A stretch of 26,323 nt of DNA from an archaeon (GTDB lineage Archaea > Thermoproteota > Nitrososphaeria > Nitrososphaerales > UBA183), in contig JAKAPI010000006.1 of NCBI GenBank assembly GCA_021807225.1, forward strand, positions 1 to 26,323. Reading direction: 5' to 3'. Every line of letters starts with the position of its first letter. Within the stretch, counting starts at the first letter, position 1. Of the stretch, positions 1 to 7,329 are shown in pieces. A model generated the notes under the pieces. It ran no database searches and was not told where the DNA came from. It saw nothing but the letters and a program-made list of their open reading frames with translations. A program made the translations under genes and the position numbers.

Positions 1-26
1 CTCTCCATCTCTTCCTTTGTAAGCAT
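1..26 (-). CDS. 5' end of an unknown gene running off the left edge
   Basis: Reading leftward from an ATG at 26 gives M-L-T-K-E-E-M-E-R before the window ends. Only nine codons are visible, so no function can be given. The start is credible because a good archaeal TATA box (CTTTATAC on the minus strand, 51-58) is centred 29 bp upstream, the same spacing seen at many other genes here. The mRNA would be leaderless. The gene is divergent from the ParB-like gene. Confidence 0.5.
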
Positions 27-50
27 CGGTCGGAAGGAGACTCAGGTGAG

Positions 51-58
51 GTATAAAG
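51..58 (-). promoter_or_regulatory. TATA box for the gene leaving the left edge
   Basis: The minus strand reads CTTTATAC, centred about 29 bp before the ATG at 26. This is the expected archaeal TBP site position for a leaderless transcript. Confidence 0.55.
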
Positions 59-153
59 TTTCGAACCCTCTTTCCGACAAATGCGGACGCGGCTTCCTCG
101 AACTAGACGCGTAGAGAGGCAAGGCTAGGCAGGATTGAGCGGCGCCCTGATAG

Positions 154-161
154 TCTTAAGA
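154..161 (+). promoter_or_regulatory. TATA-like element of the ParB-like gene
   Basis: TCTTAAGA is centred about 30 bp before the TTG at 188. It favours that start over the ATG at 242, which has no AT-rich element at the same distance. Confidence 0.4.
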
Positions 162-187
162 GCCACTGGGTCTTCTATCGCATTGAC

Positions 188-1090
188 TTGGCCAAGTTCT
201 CCTCGGCACAGCAGAGCTGGAAGGAGCAGACAGGGAGCATCATGGCGGTCGAGGTGCAGAAGCTCTTCGTCGGCAAGACCAACGTCAGGAAGTCCCCCGG
301 AGACGTCGGAGATCTGGTCGATTCGGTGAAAGAGAAGGGGATACTGGAGCCGGTCCTGGTCAGGCCCATCGGAGGGAGGTACGAGCTTGTGGTCGGGTCG
401 AGGAGGTTCGAGGCCGCGAAGATAGTCGGGCTGAAGAAGCTCCCTGCCATCGTCCGCCCCATGACCGACGAGGAGGCGATCGTCGTCTCCCTCGTCGAGA
501 ACATACAGAGGAAGGACGTGGAGCCGGAGGAGGAGTACGACGCCATCGTGGCCCTGAGGAAGGTGAACCCCCGCGCATATGGATCCTCGGAGCAGGTGGC
601 GAAGGCGCTGGGCAAGTCTCGGAGATATGTAGAGGACAGGATCAACGCGGTCGAAGCCGTCCGGATCATAAGAAAGGAGGCCAAGGCAGACATCGCAGTC
701 AAGCAGGCCCCGCTCCCCAAGGAGAGGAAGGAGGGGGTGCTTCCGGTACGGCATGCGACGTTCCTCCATCGGGCCGAAGAGGCGCCGACGGTGCAGGAGC
801 TCCCAAGGAAGGAACGGGCGACCCAGCTGAAGGAGCTGGCTGAGACCATAGCCCCGCTCACTTCCCCCGAGGCAGAGAACGTGGTCAGCCACTTCGTGAT
901 GGCCCCCCAGAGGCCCGTGGAGGACATCAGGAAAGAGGCTACGTACCTGCATGCGGTCAAGCTCGAGATACTCCTGGACCCAAGGGTCGCCGACGGCCTG
1001 CGGAGGGCCGCCGAGGAGAGGAACACGACCATGGAGGCGGTGGCGACGCTCGCCATCCACTCATGGCTCAGGCAGCAGCGCTACGCCTGA
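188..1090 (+). CDS. ParB/Spo0J-like DNA-binding protein with a possible ribbon-helix-helix C-terminus
   Basis: The 300-residue product carries a ParB N-terminal domain at about residues 25-125. Both hallmark boxes are visible: the GSRRFEAA stretch (canonical GERRxxA type) and ENIQRKDVEPEEE. A helix-turn-helix follows at about 130-175 (SSEQVAKALGKSRRYVEDRI). The last 45 residues (VKLEILLDPRVADGLRRAAE onward) have the strand-helix-helix pattern of an Arc/MetJ ribbon-helix-helix rather than the usual ParB C-terminal dimer domain; that part is inference. ParB proteins bind specific DNA sites and clamp DNA using CTP. No ParA gene is adjacent. The TTG at 188 has a TATA-like element 30 bp upstream; the ATG at 242 is the alternative and still keeps the whole ParB domain. 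The 3' end overlaps the convergent gene by 10 bp. Confidence 0.8.
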   Translation: MAKFSSAQQSWKEQTGSIMAVEVQKLFVGKTNVRKSPGDVGDLVDSVKEKGILEPVLVRPIGGRYELVVGSRRFEAAKIVGLKKLPAIVRPMTDEEAIVVSLVENIQRKDVEPEEEYDAIVALRKVNPRAYGSSEQVAKALGKSRRYVEDRINAVEAVRIIRKEAKADIAVKQAPLPKERKEGVLPVRHATFLHRAEEAPTVQELPRKERATQLKELAETIAPLTSPEAENVVSHFVMAPQRPVEDIRKEATYLHAVKLEILLDPRVADGLRRAAEERNTTMEAVATLAIHSWLRQQRYA

Positions 1091-1548
1091 TCTGAGACTG
1101 CAGACCAGCGCTCCGCCCATTCGTCCCTCACTGGCCTGTAGACGGTTTTGAAGAACTCGTCGGTCGAGAGGAGGACGCTCCTGTCGAACCCCTTGACGTA
1201 GGCGAGGGCCTCCTTCCAGGCGGCGGGAAAGCCCTTCCCGAACCTGTCCCTCACCCTCTTGTCGAACTCGTCCTTCGTTTGTACCTTCCCCCCGATCGTG
1301 AACAGCATCACCCCTCCCTTCTCCACCCTGTACGCCATGTCGTCGCCGAGGGCGTAGGTCTTCCCGACTTTGGCCCCCTTCGCCGGCCCCTCGGGGCCGC
1401 CGGACCCGCCCTTGAAGCCCCGCTTGGCAGCGGCGATGAAGATGGCCCTGTTGAGCCCCCAGGAGCATGCGGACTCGAGCGGGAGGCCGAGGGCGTACGC
1501 CCTGGCCGCCTGCAGGAGGGACATGACCTGGAATCGGCCTATGGTCAT
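1081..1548 (-). CDS. Conserved-looking protein of unknown function
   Basis: This is a 155-residue soluble protein that I do not recognise. The N-terminal third is helical and fairly hydrophobic (SLLQAARAYALGLPLESA, then NRAIFIAAAKRGFKG). A Gly/Pro/Lys-rich linker follows at about residues 44-60, then a mixed alpha/beta region ending in a charged helix with several Trp. It begins 10 bp after the redoxin stop on the same strand and has no TATA-like element of its own, so it is probably co-transcribed with the redoxin. An in-frame ATG at codon 9 is an alternative start. The 3' end overlaps the end of the ParB-like gene by 10 bp, tail to tail. Coding status rests on its length and on a protein-like composition in the GC-rich background. 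Confidence 0.6.
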   Translation of the reverse strand: MTIGRFQVMSLLQAARAYALGLPLESACSWGLNRAIFIAAAKRGFKGGSGGPEGPAKGAKVGKTYALGDDMAYRVEKGGVMLFTIGGKVQTKDEFDKRVRDRFGKGFPAAWKEALAYVKGFDRSVLLSTDEFFKTVYRPVRDEWAERWSAVSDQA

Positions 1549-1558
1549 TGTGGTCAGC

Positions 1559-2110
1559 CTAGGAGGGCTTCGCAGAGTACCACTTGATGCTGCAGCCGAA
1601 TGGCCTGGTGTCTGGCACCCTGACGTCCCTCCCTGCCAGAAGGTCGTCGAGGGCGTTCCGCAGGTCGTGCGCGGTGATCTTGGAGGCGTCCCTGGAGTCG
1701 TCGATCCTCCCCCTGTAGCGCAGCGCCCGTCCCCTGTCGAACGCGAAGATGTGGGGGGTGCACACCCCGCCGTAGGCTTCGACCACCTTCTGCGACTCGT
1801 CCCTCAGATATGGGAAGTTGAACCCCTTGTCTCGGGCGCGGTCGACCATCCGGGGGAGGCTGTCCTCAGGATTAGCGCCCTCGTCGTTGGAGTTGACGGC
1901 CACCAGCTGGACGCCTCTGGACGCGTAGTCCCTCTGGATCGCGACCATCCTTTCCTCGTAGTCCTTCACATAGGGGCAGTGGTTGCAGGTGAACATCACC
2001 ACGAGGACCGGCTTGTCCTTGAACGAGCCGAGAGAATGGTTCCGCCCGTCGACCCCTGGGAGGTCGAAGTCCGGGGCTCGGGAGCCCAGCGTCAGGGTCG
2101 AAGGCATCAT
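1559..2110 (-). CDS. Thioredoxin-fold redoxin of the AhpC/TSA (PRX-like) type
   Basis: The 183-residue protein has the AhpC/TSA-thioredoxin layout. The start APDFDLPGVDG is typical, followed by a strand and the active-site loop FTCNHCPYVKDYEER with a CxxC pair at C42/C45. The cis-proline segment VCTPHIFAFD lies near residue 119. The C-terminal PFGCSIKW with a third cysteine (C173) is typical of the peroxiredoxin-like group with a CNHCP loop. It probably acts as a cytoplasmic thiol-disulfide reductase or peroxidase; the substrate is not known. No signal peptide is seen. Translation starts at ATG-ATG (2110 or 2107). An AAATAAAC element about 25 bp upstream suggests a leaderless transcript shared with the unknown protein downstream. 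Confidence 0.9.
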   Translation of the reverse strand: MMPSTLTLGSRAPDFDLPGVDGRNHSLGSFKDKPVLVVMFTCNHCPYVKDYEERMVAIQRDYASRGVQLVAVNSNDEGANPEDSLPRMVDRARDKGFNFPYLRDESQKVVEAYGGVCTPHIFAFDRGRALRYRGRIDDSRDASKITAHDLRNALDDLLAGRDVRVPDTRPFGCSIKWYSAKPS

Positions 2111-2132
2111 GGTTCCAACGAGCTTTGCGGTC

Positions 2133-2140
2133 GTTTATTT
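2133..2140 (-). promoter_or_regulatory. TATA-like element of the redoxin gene
   Basis: The minus strand reads AAATAAAC about 24-30 bp before the ATG at 2110. It overlaps the stop codon of the decayed nitroreductase reading frame. Confidence 0.4.
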
Positions 2141-2312
2141 CGTTGTCGTCCTGGCGCTACTTTCCGAGAGACCCAGGGGGTTCCCGTGCTTCTCGAGGAA
2201 GGCTATTTCCGAGAGCGGCTTCGAGTACCTTCGCTCTGATCTCGCCGGCTACGGGCTTTGACGAGAACTCCCTGATGTCGAGCTTCGTCCGGATGACGTC
2301 GAAGGCGTCCAC
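2135..2312 (-). pseudogene. Internally deleted nitroreductase-family remnant
   Basis: A GTG at 2312, one base after the aldo/keto reductase stop, opens a frame starting like a nitroreductase: V-D-A-F-D-V-I-R-T-K, then DIREFSSKPV and EIRAKVLEAA. After LEAA the expected FMN-binding body is missing and this frame ends at 2157. A second frame on the same strand begins at the same spot and reads KPLSEIAFLEKHGNPLGL down to a TAA at 2135. That resembles the C-terminal tail common in nitroreductases (K-P-L-x-E-I-x-x-x-E-K). The two ends are joined where both need nearly the same bases (AAGCCGCTC, about 2214-2222), so an internal loss at a short shared sequence is plausible. Family assignment is from memory of motifs; about 130 residues are missing compared with a normal enzyme. 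Confidence 0.5.
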
Positions 2313-2313
2313 A

Positions 2314-3294
2314 TCAGTCGCCGACGCCCAGGTCGGGCTTGTTCTCGAAGATCTCGTCGATGCGCGCCAGGATGTCTGGCGTAAGAGCAGAGACATACTC
2401 GAGAGAGGCCATGTTCTCATCCACCTGCTCCGGAGTGGTGGCGCCGGTGATGACGGTGCTCACATCGTCGTTCCTCCGCGTCCACGCGAGCCCGAGCTGT
2501 GCCATGGTGCACCCGAGCTCCTTCGCGATGGGCTCAAGCTTCCTGACCTTGGACACCTTCTCTGGGGTTATCACCTGGTCCCTGATCCACTCGTAGCCAG
2601 GGAGGGTCGCCCTGCTCCCTGAGGGGATCCCGTCGTTGTACTTGCCGGTCAGGAGCCCCGAGGCCAGGGGGCTCCAGATAGTCGTCCCGAGGCCAATCTC
2701 ACGGTAGAGGGGAAGATACTCCTTCTCTACGCGCTCCCGGTGGAACATGTTGTACTGGGGCTGCTCCATCTGGGGAGGGGTCATGCCGAGCTCCCTCGCT
2801 ATGGCGTGGGCCCTCATGATGTCCGCGGCCGTCCACTCGGAGGTCCCCCAGTAGAGTATCAGACCCTGATGGACGAGGTCGTCCATCGCCCTGACCGTCT
2901 CTTCGATGGGGGTGTTCGGGTCCGGGCGGTGGCAGAAGAACAGGTCGAGGTAGTCGAGCTGCAGGCGCTTCAGGGACCTCCTGCACGCCTCGTAGACGTG
3001 CTTCCTCGAGAGCCCCTGGTCGTTGGGGCCCTCTCCGCCCCAGAAGACCTTGCTCGAGACCGCGATATCAGACCTTGTCCAGCCGAGCTTCTTGATCACG
3101 TTCCCCATGACAACCTCCGCGTTGCCGTGGGCGTAGGCCTCGGCGTTGTCGTAGAAGTTCACCCCGAGTTCGAAGGCCTTCGCCATGCACTTCGCCGCCG
3201 CGTCCTCTCCCACCTGGCCACCGTAGGTGACCCAGGCCCCCAGCGAAAGCTCGCTGAGCTTCATCCCCGCGCTTCCGAGTCTCTTGTACTTCAA
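2314..3294 (-). CDS. Aldo/keto reductase, Kv-beta/AKR6-like
   Basis: The 326-residue NADPH-dependent oxidoreductase has a full (beta/alpha)8 barrel. The start [20 protein letters not shown] is typical. The catalytic tetrad is visible: D49 and Y54 in [12 protein letters not shown]82 in VSSKVFWGG, and H122 in DLFFCHRPD. The nucleotide-binding end is present as [13 protein letters not shown] and, near the C-terminus, [10 protein letters not shown]. The closest groups are the Kv-beta-like reductases and L-glyceraldehyde-3-phosphate reductases; the true substrate (a small aldehyde or ketone) is unknown. The start is TTG, supported by the family N-terminus and an ATTAATAC element about 36 bp upstream. 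It was probably once followed by a nitroreductase in an operon, now decayed. Confidence 0.93.
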   Translation of the reverse strand: MKYKRLGSAGMKLSELSLGAWVTYGGQVGEDAAAKCMAKAFELGVNFYDNAEAYAHGNAEVVMGNVIKKLGWTRSDIAVSSKVFWGGEGPNDQGLSRKHVYEACRRSLKRLQLDYLDLFFCHRPDPNTPIEETVRAMDDLVHQGLILYWGTSEWTAADIMRAHAIARELGMTPPQMEQPQYNMFHRERVEKEYLPLYREIGLGTTIWSPLASGLLTGKYNDGIPSGSRATLPGYEWIRDQVITPEKVSKVRKLEPIAKELGCTMAQLGLAWTRRNDDVSTVITGATTPEQVDENMASLEYVSALTPDILARIDEIFENKPDLGVGD

Positions 3295-3325
3295 GGCTGA
3301 TGAAAAGACCGCCAGACCTGCCGCG

Positions 3326-3333
3326 TATTAATC
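3326..3333 (-). promoter_or_regulatory. TATA-like element of the aldo/keto reductase
   Basis: The minus strand reads ATTAATAC, centred about 36 bp before the TTG at 3294. This gives a short leader of roughly 8 nt. Confidence 0.4.
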
Positions 3334-3347
3334 TGCCGACAGCCCTC

Positions 3348-3352
3348 AAAAA
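3348..3352 (-). terminator. T-tract downstream of the secreted-protein gene
   Basis: A run of five T on the minus strand lies about 33 bp beyond the stop at 3385, after a very G/C-rich stretch. This is typical of archaeal T-rich termination sites. No strong hairpin is needed. Confidence 0.3.
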
Positions 3353-3384
3353 CAGGGGTGGGGGCGGGCGGTCCCGCTCCCCGC

Positions 3385-3930
3385 TTACGCCGAGGTTGTG
3401 ACTAGCAGCCGCGCTCCGAACTGGGAGGAACCGCTCTGCAGGTCTACCCGCAGGACCCCGTAGCTCGAGCCGCCGAACCTCCCCAGGTTCCTGTCCAGGA
3501 AGAGGAAGGTTGTGCTCCCTGCCTGGCCCTGGCCGATTGCCAGGCGCCCGTGCGGGCCTAGCTCAGCCGAGCCTCCCGTGATGGTGTAGGCGGTCCCGTT
3601 GATGGTCAGGGTGCCACCCGTGACCGAGACCGTGTAGCCTCCCGAGAGGGCGCCGGTGACCTGGAGGGTCATGGTCCCGGAAGCTGTGCCGTTGCTCCCC
3701 GGCTCGCCGACCACCCAGTATCCCCCGGCCACGCTGGTCAGGATGATGGTCTGGCCCACGGAGAGCTGGATGTTCTGGGAGGGTGAGTGGGCCGAGCGCA
3801 TGTAGAGCTGCTGGATGCTGGGGTTCTGTGGGGCGCCGGAGGTGGCCGCCATCGCCGGGTAGGCGAAGAGCAGGGCCAAGACCGCGAAAGCCCCGAGCGT
3901 CGTCGCGACTGCTATTTTCTTCGTGTTCAT
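3385..3930 (-). CDS. Secreted or surface beta-rich protein of unknown function
   Basis: This 181-residue protein has a clear Sec signal peptide: basic MNTKK, a hydrophobic core (IAVATTLGAFAVLALLFAY) and an AMA/A cleavage site near residue 28. The mature part is Gly/Ser/Thr-rich and beta-prone (GTMTLQVTGALSGGYTVSVT and similar), has potential N-glycosylation sites (NGT twice) and contains no cysteine. I recognise no catalytic motif. It may be a small surface-layer-associated or extracellular matrix protein. A TATA-like CTAAATA lies 34 bp upstream and a T-tract lies downstream. It is divergent from the membrane-protein/regulator pair at 4053, sharing a promoter region of about 120 bp. Confidence 0.75.
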   Translation of the reverse strand: MNTKKIAVATTLGAFAVLALLFAYPAMAATSGAPQNPSIQQLYMRSAHSPSQNIQLSVGQTIILTSVAGGYWVVGEPGSNGTASGTMTLQVTGALSGGYTVSVTGGTLTINGTAYTITGGSAELGPHGRLAIGQGQAGSTTFLFLDRNLGRFGGSSYGVLRVDLQSGSSQFGARLLVTTSA

Positions 3931-3960
3931 GTCGGTGATGTCCCTTTTGGGGCTCCGGAG

Positions 3961-3967
3961 TATTTAG
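3961..3967 (-). promoter_or_regulatory. TATA-like element of the secreted-protein gene
   Basis: The minus strand reads CTAAATA, centred 34 bp before the ATG at 3930. Confidence 0.4.
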
Positions 3968-3990
3968 CGGGGTGGAAAGGAACGTCTAGA

Positions 3991-4018
3991 CTTTCGGTCC
4001 GGATGCAGGCTCCGAAAG
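3991..4018. promoter_or_regulatory. Inverted repeat in the divergent promoter region (candidate operator)
   Basis: The arms CTTTCGG (3991-3997) and CCGAAAG (4012-4018) are a perfect 7-bp inverted repeat with a 14-bp spacer. The right arm abuts the TTAAA element of the gene at 4053, where a bound protein would compete with TFB/TBP. The downstream operon encodes a winged-helix regulator, which is a natural candidate ligand. Confidence 0.35.
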
Positions 4019-4019
4019 G

Positions 4020-4024
4020 TTAAA
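4020..4024 (+). promoter_or_regulatory. TATA-like element of the membrane-protein/wHTH operon
   Basis: GGTTAAAGC is centred about 31 bp before the TTG at 4053, which implies a leaderless or nearly leaderless mRNA. Confidence 0.45.
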
Positions 4025-4052
4025 GCCGGAAACCTGGCCGGAACGATTCTCG

Positions 4053-4691
4053 TTGCCAAGCGGCGCGGTGGTCACCTTCGCGCTCAACATCTGCAGCGCA
4101 TTCGTGGCGCTGCTTACGAGCTACTATGCGTATAGGTCCAACAGGCTGGTCGGGAGCCCCATCCTTGGCGCGATCGACGTCGGCTTCATGCTCCTGGGCG
4201 TCGGCCTCGCAGTGGACGCGGGCACCTCGTTGGTATCAGGGAGCCTGCTCGTGGAGCTCCCTGCGGAGAGGACGCTCACGCTCCTCGCGTCGTTCTCGTA
4301 CCTCGCGCTCCAGATGGTGGCGTACCTCGTCGTGGCTGTGAGCTACGCCAGGGCGGCCTATGGCAGGTCCGGGGCCCTGGCGCCGGTGGTCCTTGCGGGG
4401 GCCGCGACCCTCGGCCTGTATCGATTTTCTCTGATCAGCTACTTCGTGTCGATCCTCCTCCTGGCTTTCATCGTCTTCCAGGGGCTGCTCCTCCGTTCGG
4501 GAGGGAAGAGCAGGTTTTCGGCCATGGTGCTGCTCGCCTTTGGGCTGGTCCTCATCGCTCATGTGGTCCTCCTCTTCTCCGTCCTGGTGCTGGGGCCTGG
4601 GCTGTTCGTCATAGGGACGAGCGTCCAGTTCTTCGGGTTTCTATCTCTGCTAGCCTTCGTGGTCAGGAGCGAAGTGGTTGGCCCAAGGTGA
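4053..4691 (+). CDS. Polytopic membrane protein paired with a wHTH regulator
   Basis: The 212-residue integral membrane protein has about seven hydrophobic segments, at roughly residues 5-27, 36-58, 74-100, 106-122, 123-147, 156-180 and 182-205. Extra-membrane loops are short and there is no signal peptide or enzyme motif. I do not recognise the family. The TTG start is supported by the TATA-like element 31 bp upstream. Its last codons overlap the start of the winged-helix gene by 14 bp, so the two are translationally coupled. Such pairs suggest a membrane sensor or effector working with its own DNA-binding partner; that is inference from context only. Confidence 0.7.
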   Translation: MPSGAVVTFALNICSAFVALLTSYYAYRSNRLVGSPILGAIDVGFMLLGVGLAVDAGTSLVSGSLLVELPAERTLTLLASFSYLALQMVAYLVVAVSYARAAYGRSGALAPVVLAGAATLGLYRFSLISYFVSILLLAFIVFQGLLLRSGGKSRFSAMVLLAFGLVLIAHVVLLFSVLVLGPGLFVIGTSVQFFGFLSLLAFVVRSEVVGPR

Positions 4692-4962
4692 GAAACAGAG
4701 GAGCGTCCTCCGGATAAACCTGGACATCCTCAACGCTGTGAGGGAGGAGGTGGACGCCAAGCCCACCCACATACTCTACAAGGCGAACCTGTCGCATGAA
4801 AGGCTGGTGAAGTACCTGGACGACCTCACCGCCAAGGGGCTCATAGAAGTGAAGCAGGAAGGGGAGAACAGGACGTACAGCATCACCCCGAAGGGCGTGG
4901 GGTTCCTCATCGAGATGAGGAAGGCCGAAGCCTTCGTGCAGGGGTTCGGGCTCGCCATCTGA
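4678..4962 (+). CDS. Small archaeal winged-helix transcriptional regulator
   Basis: The 94-residue protein is essentially one winged-helix domain of the archaeal HTH_45-like kind. The helices are RINLDILNAVREEV and KPTHILYKANLSHERLVKYL (recognition region), then DDLTAKGLIEV and the wing EGENRTYSITPKGVGFL, followed by a C-terminal dimerising helix (EMRKAEAFVQ). The start TTG lies inside the preceding membrane-protein gene, 14 bp before that gene ends, indicating a coupled operon. It probably represses or activates its own promoter; the inverted repeat at 3991-4018 is a possible site. No ligand-binding domain is present. Confidence 0.85.
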   Translation: MAQGEKQRSVLRINLDILNAVREEVDAKPTHILYKANLSHERLVKYLDDLTAKGLIEVKQEGENRTYSITPKGVGFLIEMRKAEAFVQGFGLAI

Positions 4963-4973
4963 CCCCAGAATAG

Positions 4974-4980
4974 GCTTATC
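4974..4980 (+). promoter_or_regulatory. TATA-like element of the cyclase gene
   Basis: GCTTATC is centred about 29 bp before the TTG at 5006. Confidence 0.45.
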
Positions 4981-5005
4981 TCGAACCTGCGCCGTCGCGC
5001 CCCGC

Positions 5006-6949
5006 TTGTCCGAAGGGGAGCGGAGACTTGCCGCCATCATGTTCACAGACGTCGTCGGATTCACTTCACTCGGGCAGCTCAACGAGCAACTGGCGCTCGA
5101 GCTCCTTGAGGAACACCGAGCGGTCGTGAGGCCCCTGGTCGCGAGGCGTGGGGGCAAGGAAGTCAAGACCATCGGCGACGCGTTCCTGGTCGAGTTCCCC
5201 AGCGCGTTGGAAGCCGTCCGCTGCGCGGTGGAGATCCAGAAGTCCATGCACCAGAGGAACTCTACGGCGCCCGACTCCAGGAGGCTCCACATCCGGGTCG
5301 GGATTCACGTCGGAGACGTCATCCACAGCGGCGGCGACATCCTGGGAGACGCGGTCAACGTCTCATCCAGGATCGAACCGCTGGCGTCGCCAGACGGGGT
5401 CTGCATCTCAGAACAGGTCTACGACCACGTCCGCAACAAGATCGAAGAGCCGATGGAACTGCTTGAAGGGAAGAACCTAAAGAACGTTAGGGCGCCCCTT
5501 GACGTCTACAGAATCATCATGCCGTGGGAGATGAACAAGGAAGAGGTCGGGGAGCTGGACAGCAAGCGGGTTGCCGTCCTCCCCCTGAAGAACATGAGCC
5601 CTGACCCCAACGACGAGTACTTTGCAGACGGCATGACGGAGGAGATCATCACCGCGCTGTCGTCGGTGACCGGGCTGACGGTGATTGCCAGGACCTCGAT
5701 CATGCAGTACAAGACCGCCCCGAAGCGGATATCAGAGGTAGGGAGGGAGCTGAGCGTCGGGACCGTCGTCGAAGGGAGCGTCAGGAAGTCCGGGACGAAG
5801 ATCAGGATAACGGTCCAGCTGATCAACGCCGTGAACGAGGGACACCTGTGGGCCCAGAACTACGACAAGCAGCTCGACGACGTATTCACGGTGCAGAGCG
5901 AAGTGGCGGAGAGGGTCGCTGAGGCGCTCAAGGTCAGGCTGGTGGAATCACAGAAGGCGAGGCTCGAGCGGGGGGCGACGGCAGACCCCGAGGCCCACAA
6001 CCTCTACCTGAAGGGGACGTTCTACTGGAACAAAAGGACCCCAGAGGCCCTGGGGAAGGCGGTCGAGCTCTTCGAGAAGGCCATCGCGAGGGACCCCACG
6101 TTCGCCCTCGGTCATGCCGGCCTGGCCCTGGCGTACAACGTGATGGCGAGCAACTTTGATTTCGCTCCCGACGAATACTATCCCAAAGCCAAGGACGCCG
6201 CGCTGCATGCCCTCTCAATCGACAACGACCTGGCAGAGGCGCACGCCGTGCTCGCGGGGCTCTTCGAGGCGTACGACAGGGACCTTGGGAGGGCCGAGCT
6301 CGAGTTCAAACGCGCCATCGAGCTCAACCCCAGCTACCCCTCGGCGCACCAGTGGTACGCGCAACTTCTGGCGATGGAGGGAAGGTTGGACGAATATTAC
6401 GTAGAGGTGCGAAAGGCGCTGGAGCTGAGCCCCCTCTCTCTTATCATCAACACCAACATGGCCGACGCTCATTTCTACAGGGGCGAATACGACCTCGGGA
6501 TAGAGCAGGCAAAGAAGGTGCTCGAAATGGACCCGAACTTCGTCTCAGCGTACCCCACACTGATGGATCTGTACCTGAAGGCAGGCAGGAAGGAAGAGCT
6601 TCTGGAATGTCTGGAGAAGTATTCGAAGCTAGCGGGCCCCGCCGTTGTGAAACTCGCTAGGGCGAGAGCTTACGCCCGCCTTGGCAGAACCGACGAGGCC
6701 AGAGAGATTCTGAAGCAGCTCGAAGCAGAGGCGGCGGGGAACGGGGTGAGCCCGTTCTACCTAGCTGCGTGTCACTTCGCGCTGGGGGACAAGGACGGAG
6801 GGTTCGATCTGCTCGAGGAAGCGTACAGGCGGCACGACAGGTTCCTCCTCCTCATGGGCATTGAGAAGGACTTGGACGGAGTCAGGTCCGACCCTAGATA
6901 CGCTGCCATGCTGCAGAAGTCGGGCCTGGCCGGCCACCTGAGGCACTAG
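5006..6949 (+). CDS. Class III adenylate cyclase fused to TolB-like and TPR domains
   Basis: The 647-residue cytoplasmic protein has three parts. Residues 5-170 are a class III nucleotide cyclase: metal-binding D15 (FTDVVGFT) and D58 (TIGDAF), adenine-selecting K54 and D111, and transition-state residues N118 and R122 (VNVSSR). All key residues are present, so it should make cAMP from ATP. Residues about 186-312 match the TolB/FlgO-like segment (RVAVLPLKNMSPDPNDEYFA onward, then GTVVEGSVRKSG and LWAQNYD). Residues about 330-610 are tetratricopeptide repeats. The C-terminal SDPRYAAMLQKSGL is typical of the same proteins in bacteria. This architecture is common in proteobacteria, so transfer from bacteria is likely. 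The start is TTG with a TATA-like element 29 bp upstream. The stop TAG touches the convergent coiled-coil gene. Confidence 0.93.
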   Translation: MSEGERRLAAIMFTDVVGFTSLGQLNEQLALELLEEHRAVVRPLVARRGGKEVKTIGDAFLVEFPSALEAVRCAVEIQKSMHQRNSTAPDSRRLHIRVGIHVGDVIHSGGDILGDAVNVSSRIEPLASPDGVCISEQVYDHVRNKIEEPMELLEGKNLKNVRAPLDVYRIIMPWEMNKEEVGELDSKRVAVLPLKNMSPDPNDEYFADGMTEEIITALSSVTGLTVIARTSIMQYKTAPKRISEVGRELSVGTVVEGSVRKSGTKIRITVQLINAVNEGHLWAQNYDKQLDDVFTVQSEVAERVAEALKVRLVESQKARLERGATADPEAHNLYLKGTFYWNKRTPEALGKAVELFEKAIARDPTFALGHAGLALAYNVMASNFDFAPDEYYPKAKDAALHALSIDNDLAEAHAVLAGLFEAYDRDLGRAELEFKRAIELNPSYPSAHQWYAQLLAMEGRLDEYYVEVRKALELSPLSLIINTNMADAHFYRGEYDLGIEQAKKVLEMDPNFVSAYPTLMDLYLKAGRKEELLECLEKYSKLAGPAVVKLARARAYARLGRTDEAREILKQLEAEAAGNGVSPFYLAACHFALGDKDGGFDLLEEAYRRHDRFLLLMGIEKDLDGVRSDPRYAAMLQKSGLAGHLRH

Positions 6950-7306
6950 TTACTTGCGCTGTTTCATCAGCTCGCCTATCTCTCGGTCGAGCCGCACCAC
7001 CTCGTTCTGGTACCTCTCCATCTCTCCCTGGTCGCGTTCTATGCTCTGCTTCTTACCCGTTATCTGGGTCTTGAGCTCGTTCAGGGAGCGGGTAGCCGTG
7101 TCCATGGCGGTCGTGAGGACGCGCATCCTGGCGTCCATGTCAGCCTTCTGCGCCTGGAGGTCGGCATACTGCTTCTCGGTGTTCCCGAGCTGCGTCTGAA
7201 GGTCCCGGAGCTCCTGTTCCTGCCTCCTCACCCGCTCGTAGTACTCGTTGGCCTTGGTCTCGTTGTTCCTCCGCCTCTCCTGGGCTCCCGATAGCTGATA
7301 GCTCAC
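6950..7306 (-). CDS. Small coiled-coil protein
   Basis: Almost the whole 118-residue chain is charged heptad-type helix rich in Glu, Gln, Arg and Lys, from about residue 15 to the end (for example EQELRDLQTQLGNTEKQYA and RYQNEVVRLDREIGELMKQR). There is no membrane segment, cysteine or enzyme motif. It is probably a structural or scaffolding protein; no partner can be named. The start is GTG at 7306, with a GATAAATATC element centred 27 bp upstream. The stop codon begins directly after the cyclase stop, with zero spacing between the convergent genes. Confidence 0.75.
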   Translation of the reverse strand: MSYQLSGAQERRRNNETKANEYYERVRRQEQELRDLQTQLGNTEKQYADLQAQKADMDARMRVLTTAMDTATRSLNELKTQITGKKQSIERDQGEMERYQNEVVRLDREIGELMKQRK

Positions 7307-7329
7307 GCAATCAACCCACCCCCACTTTG

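Noticed and set aside
125..1060. Minus-strand open frames opposite the ParB-like gene
   Set aside because: ParB motifs on the plus strand are clear; the opposite frames have no family resemblance and biased composition.
3945..3952. GTGATGT near the secreted-protein start as a C/D-box RNA
   Set aside because: One mismatch to the C box and no matching D box or internal boxes nearby.
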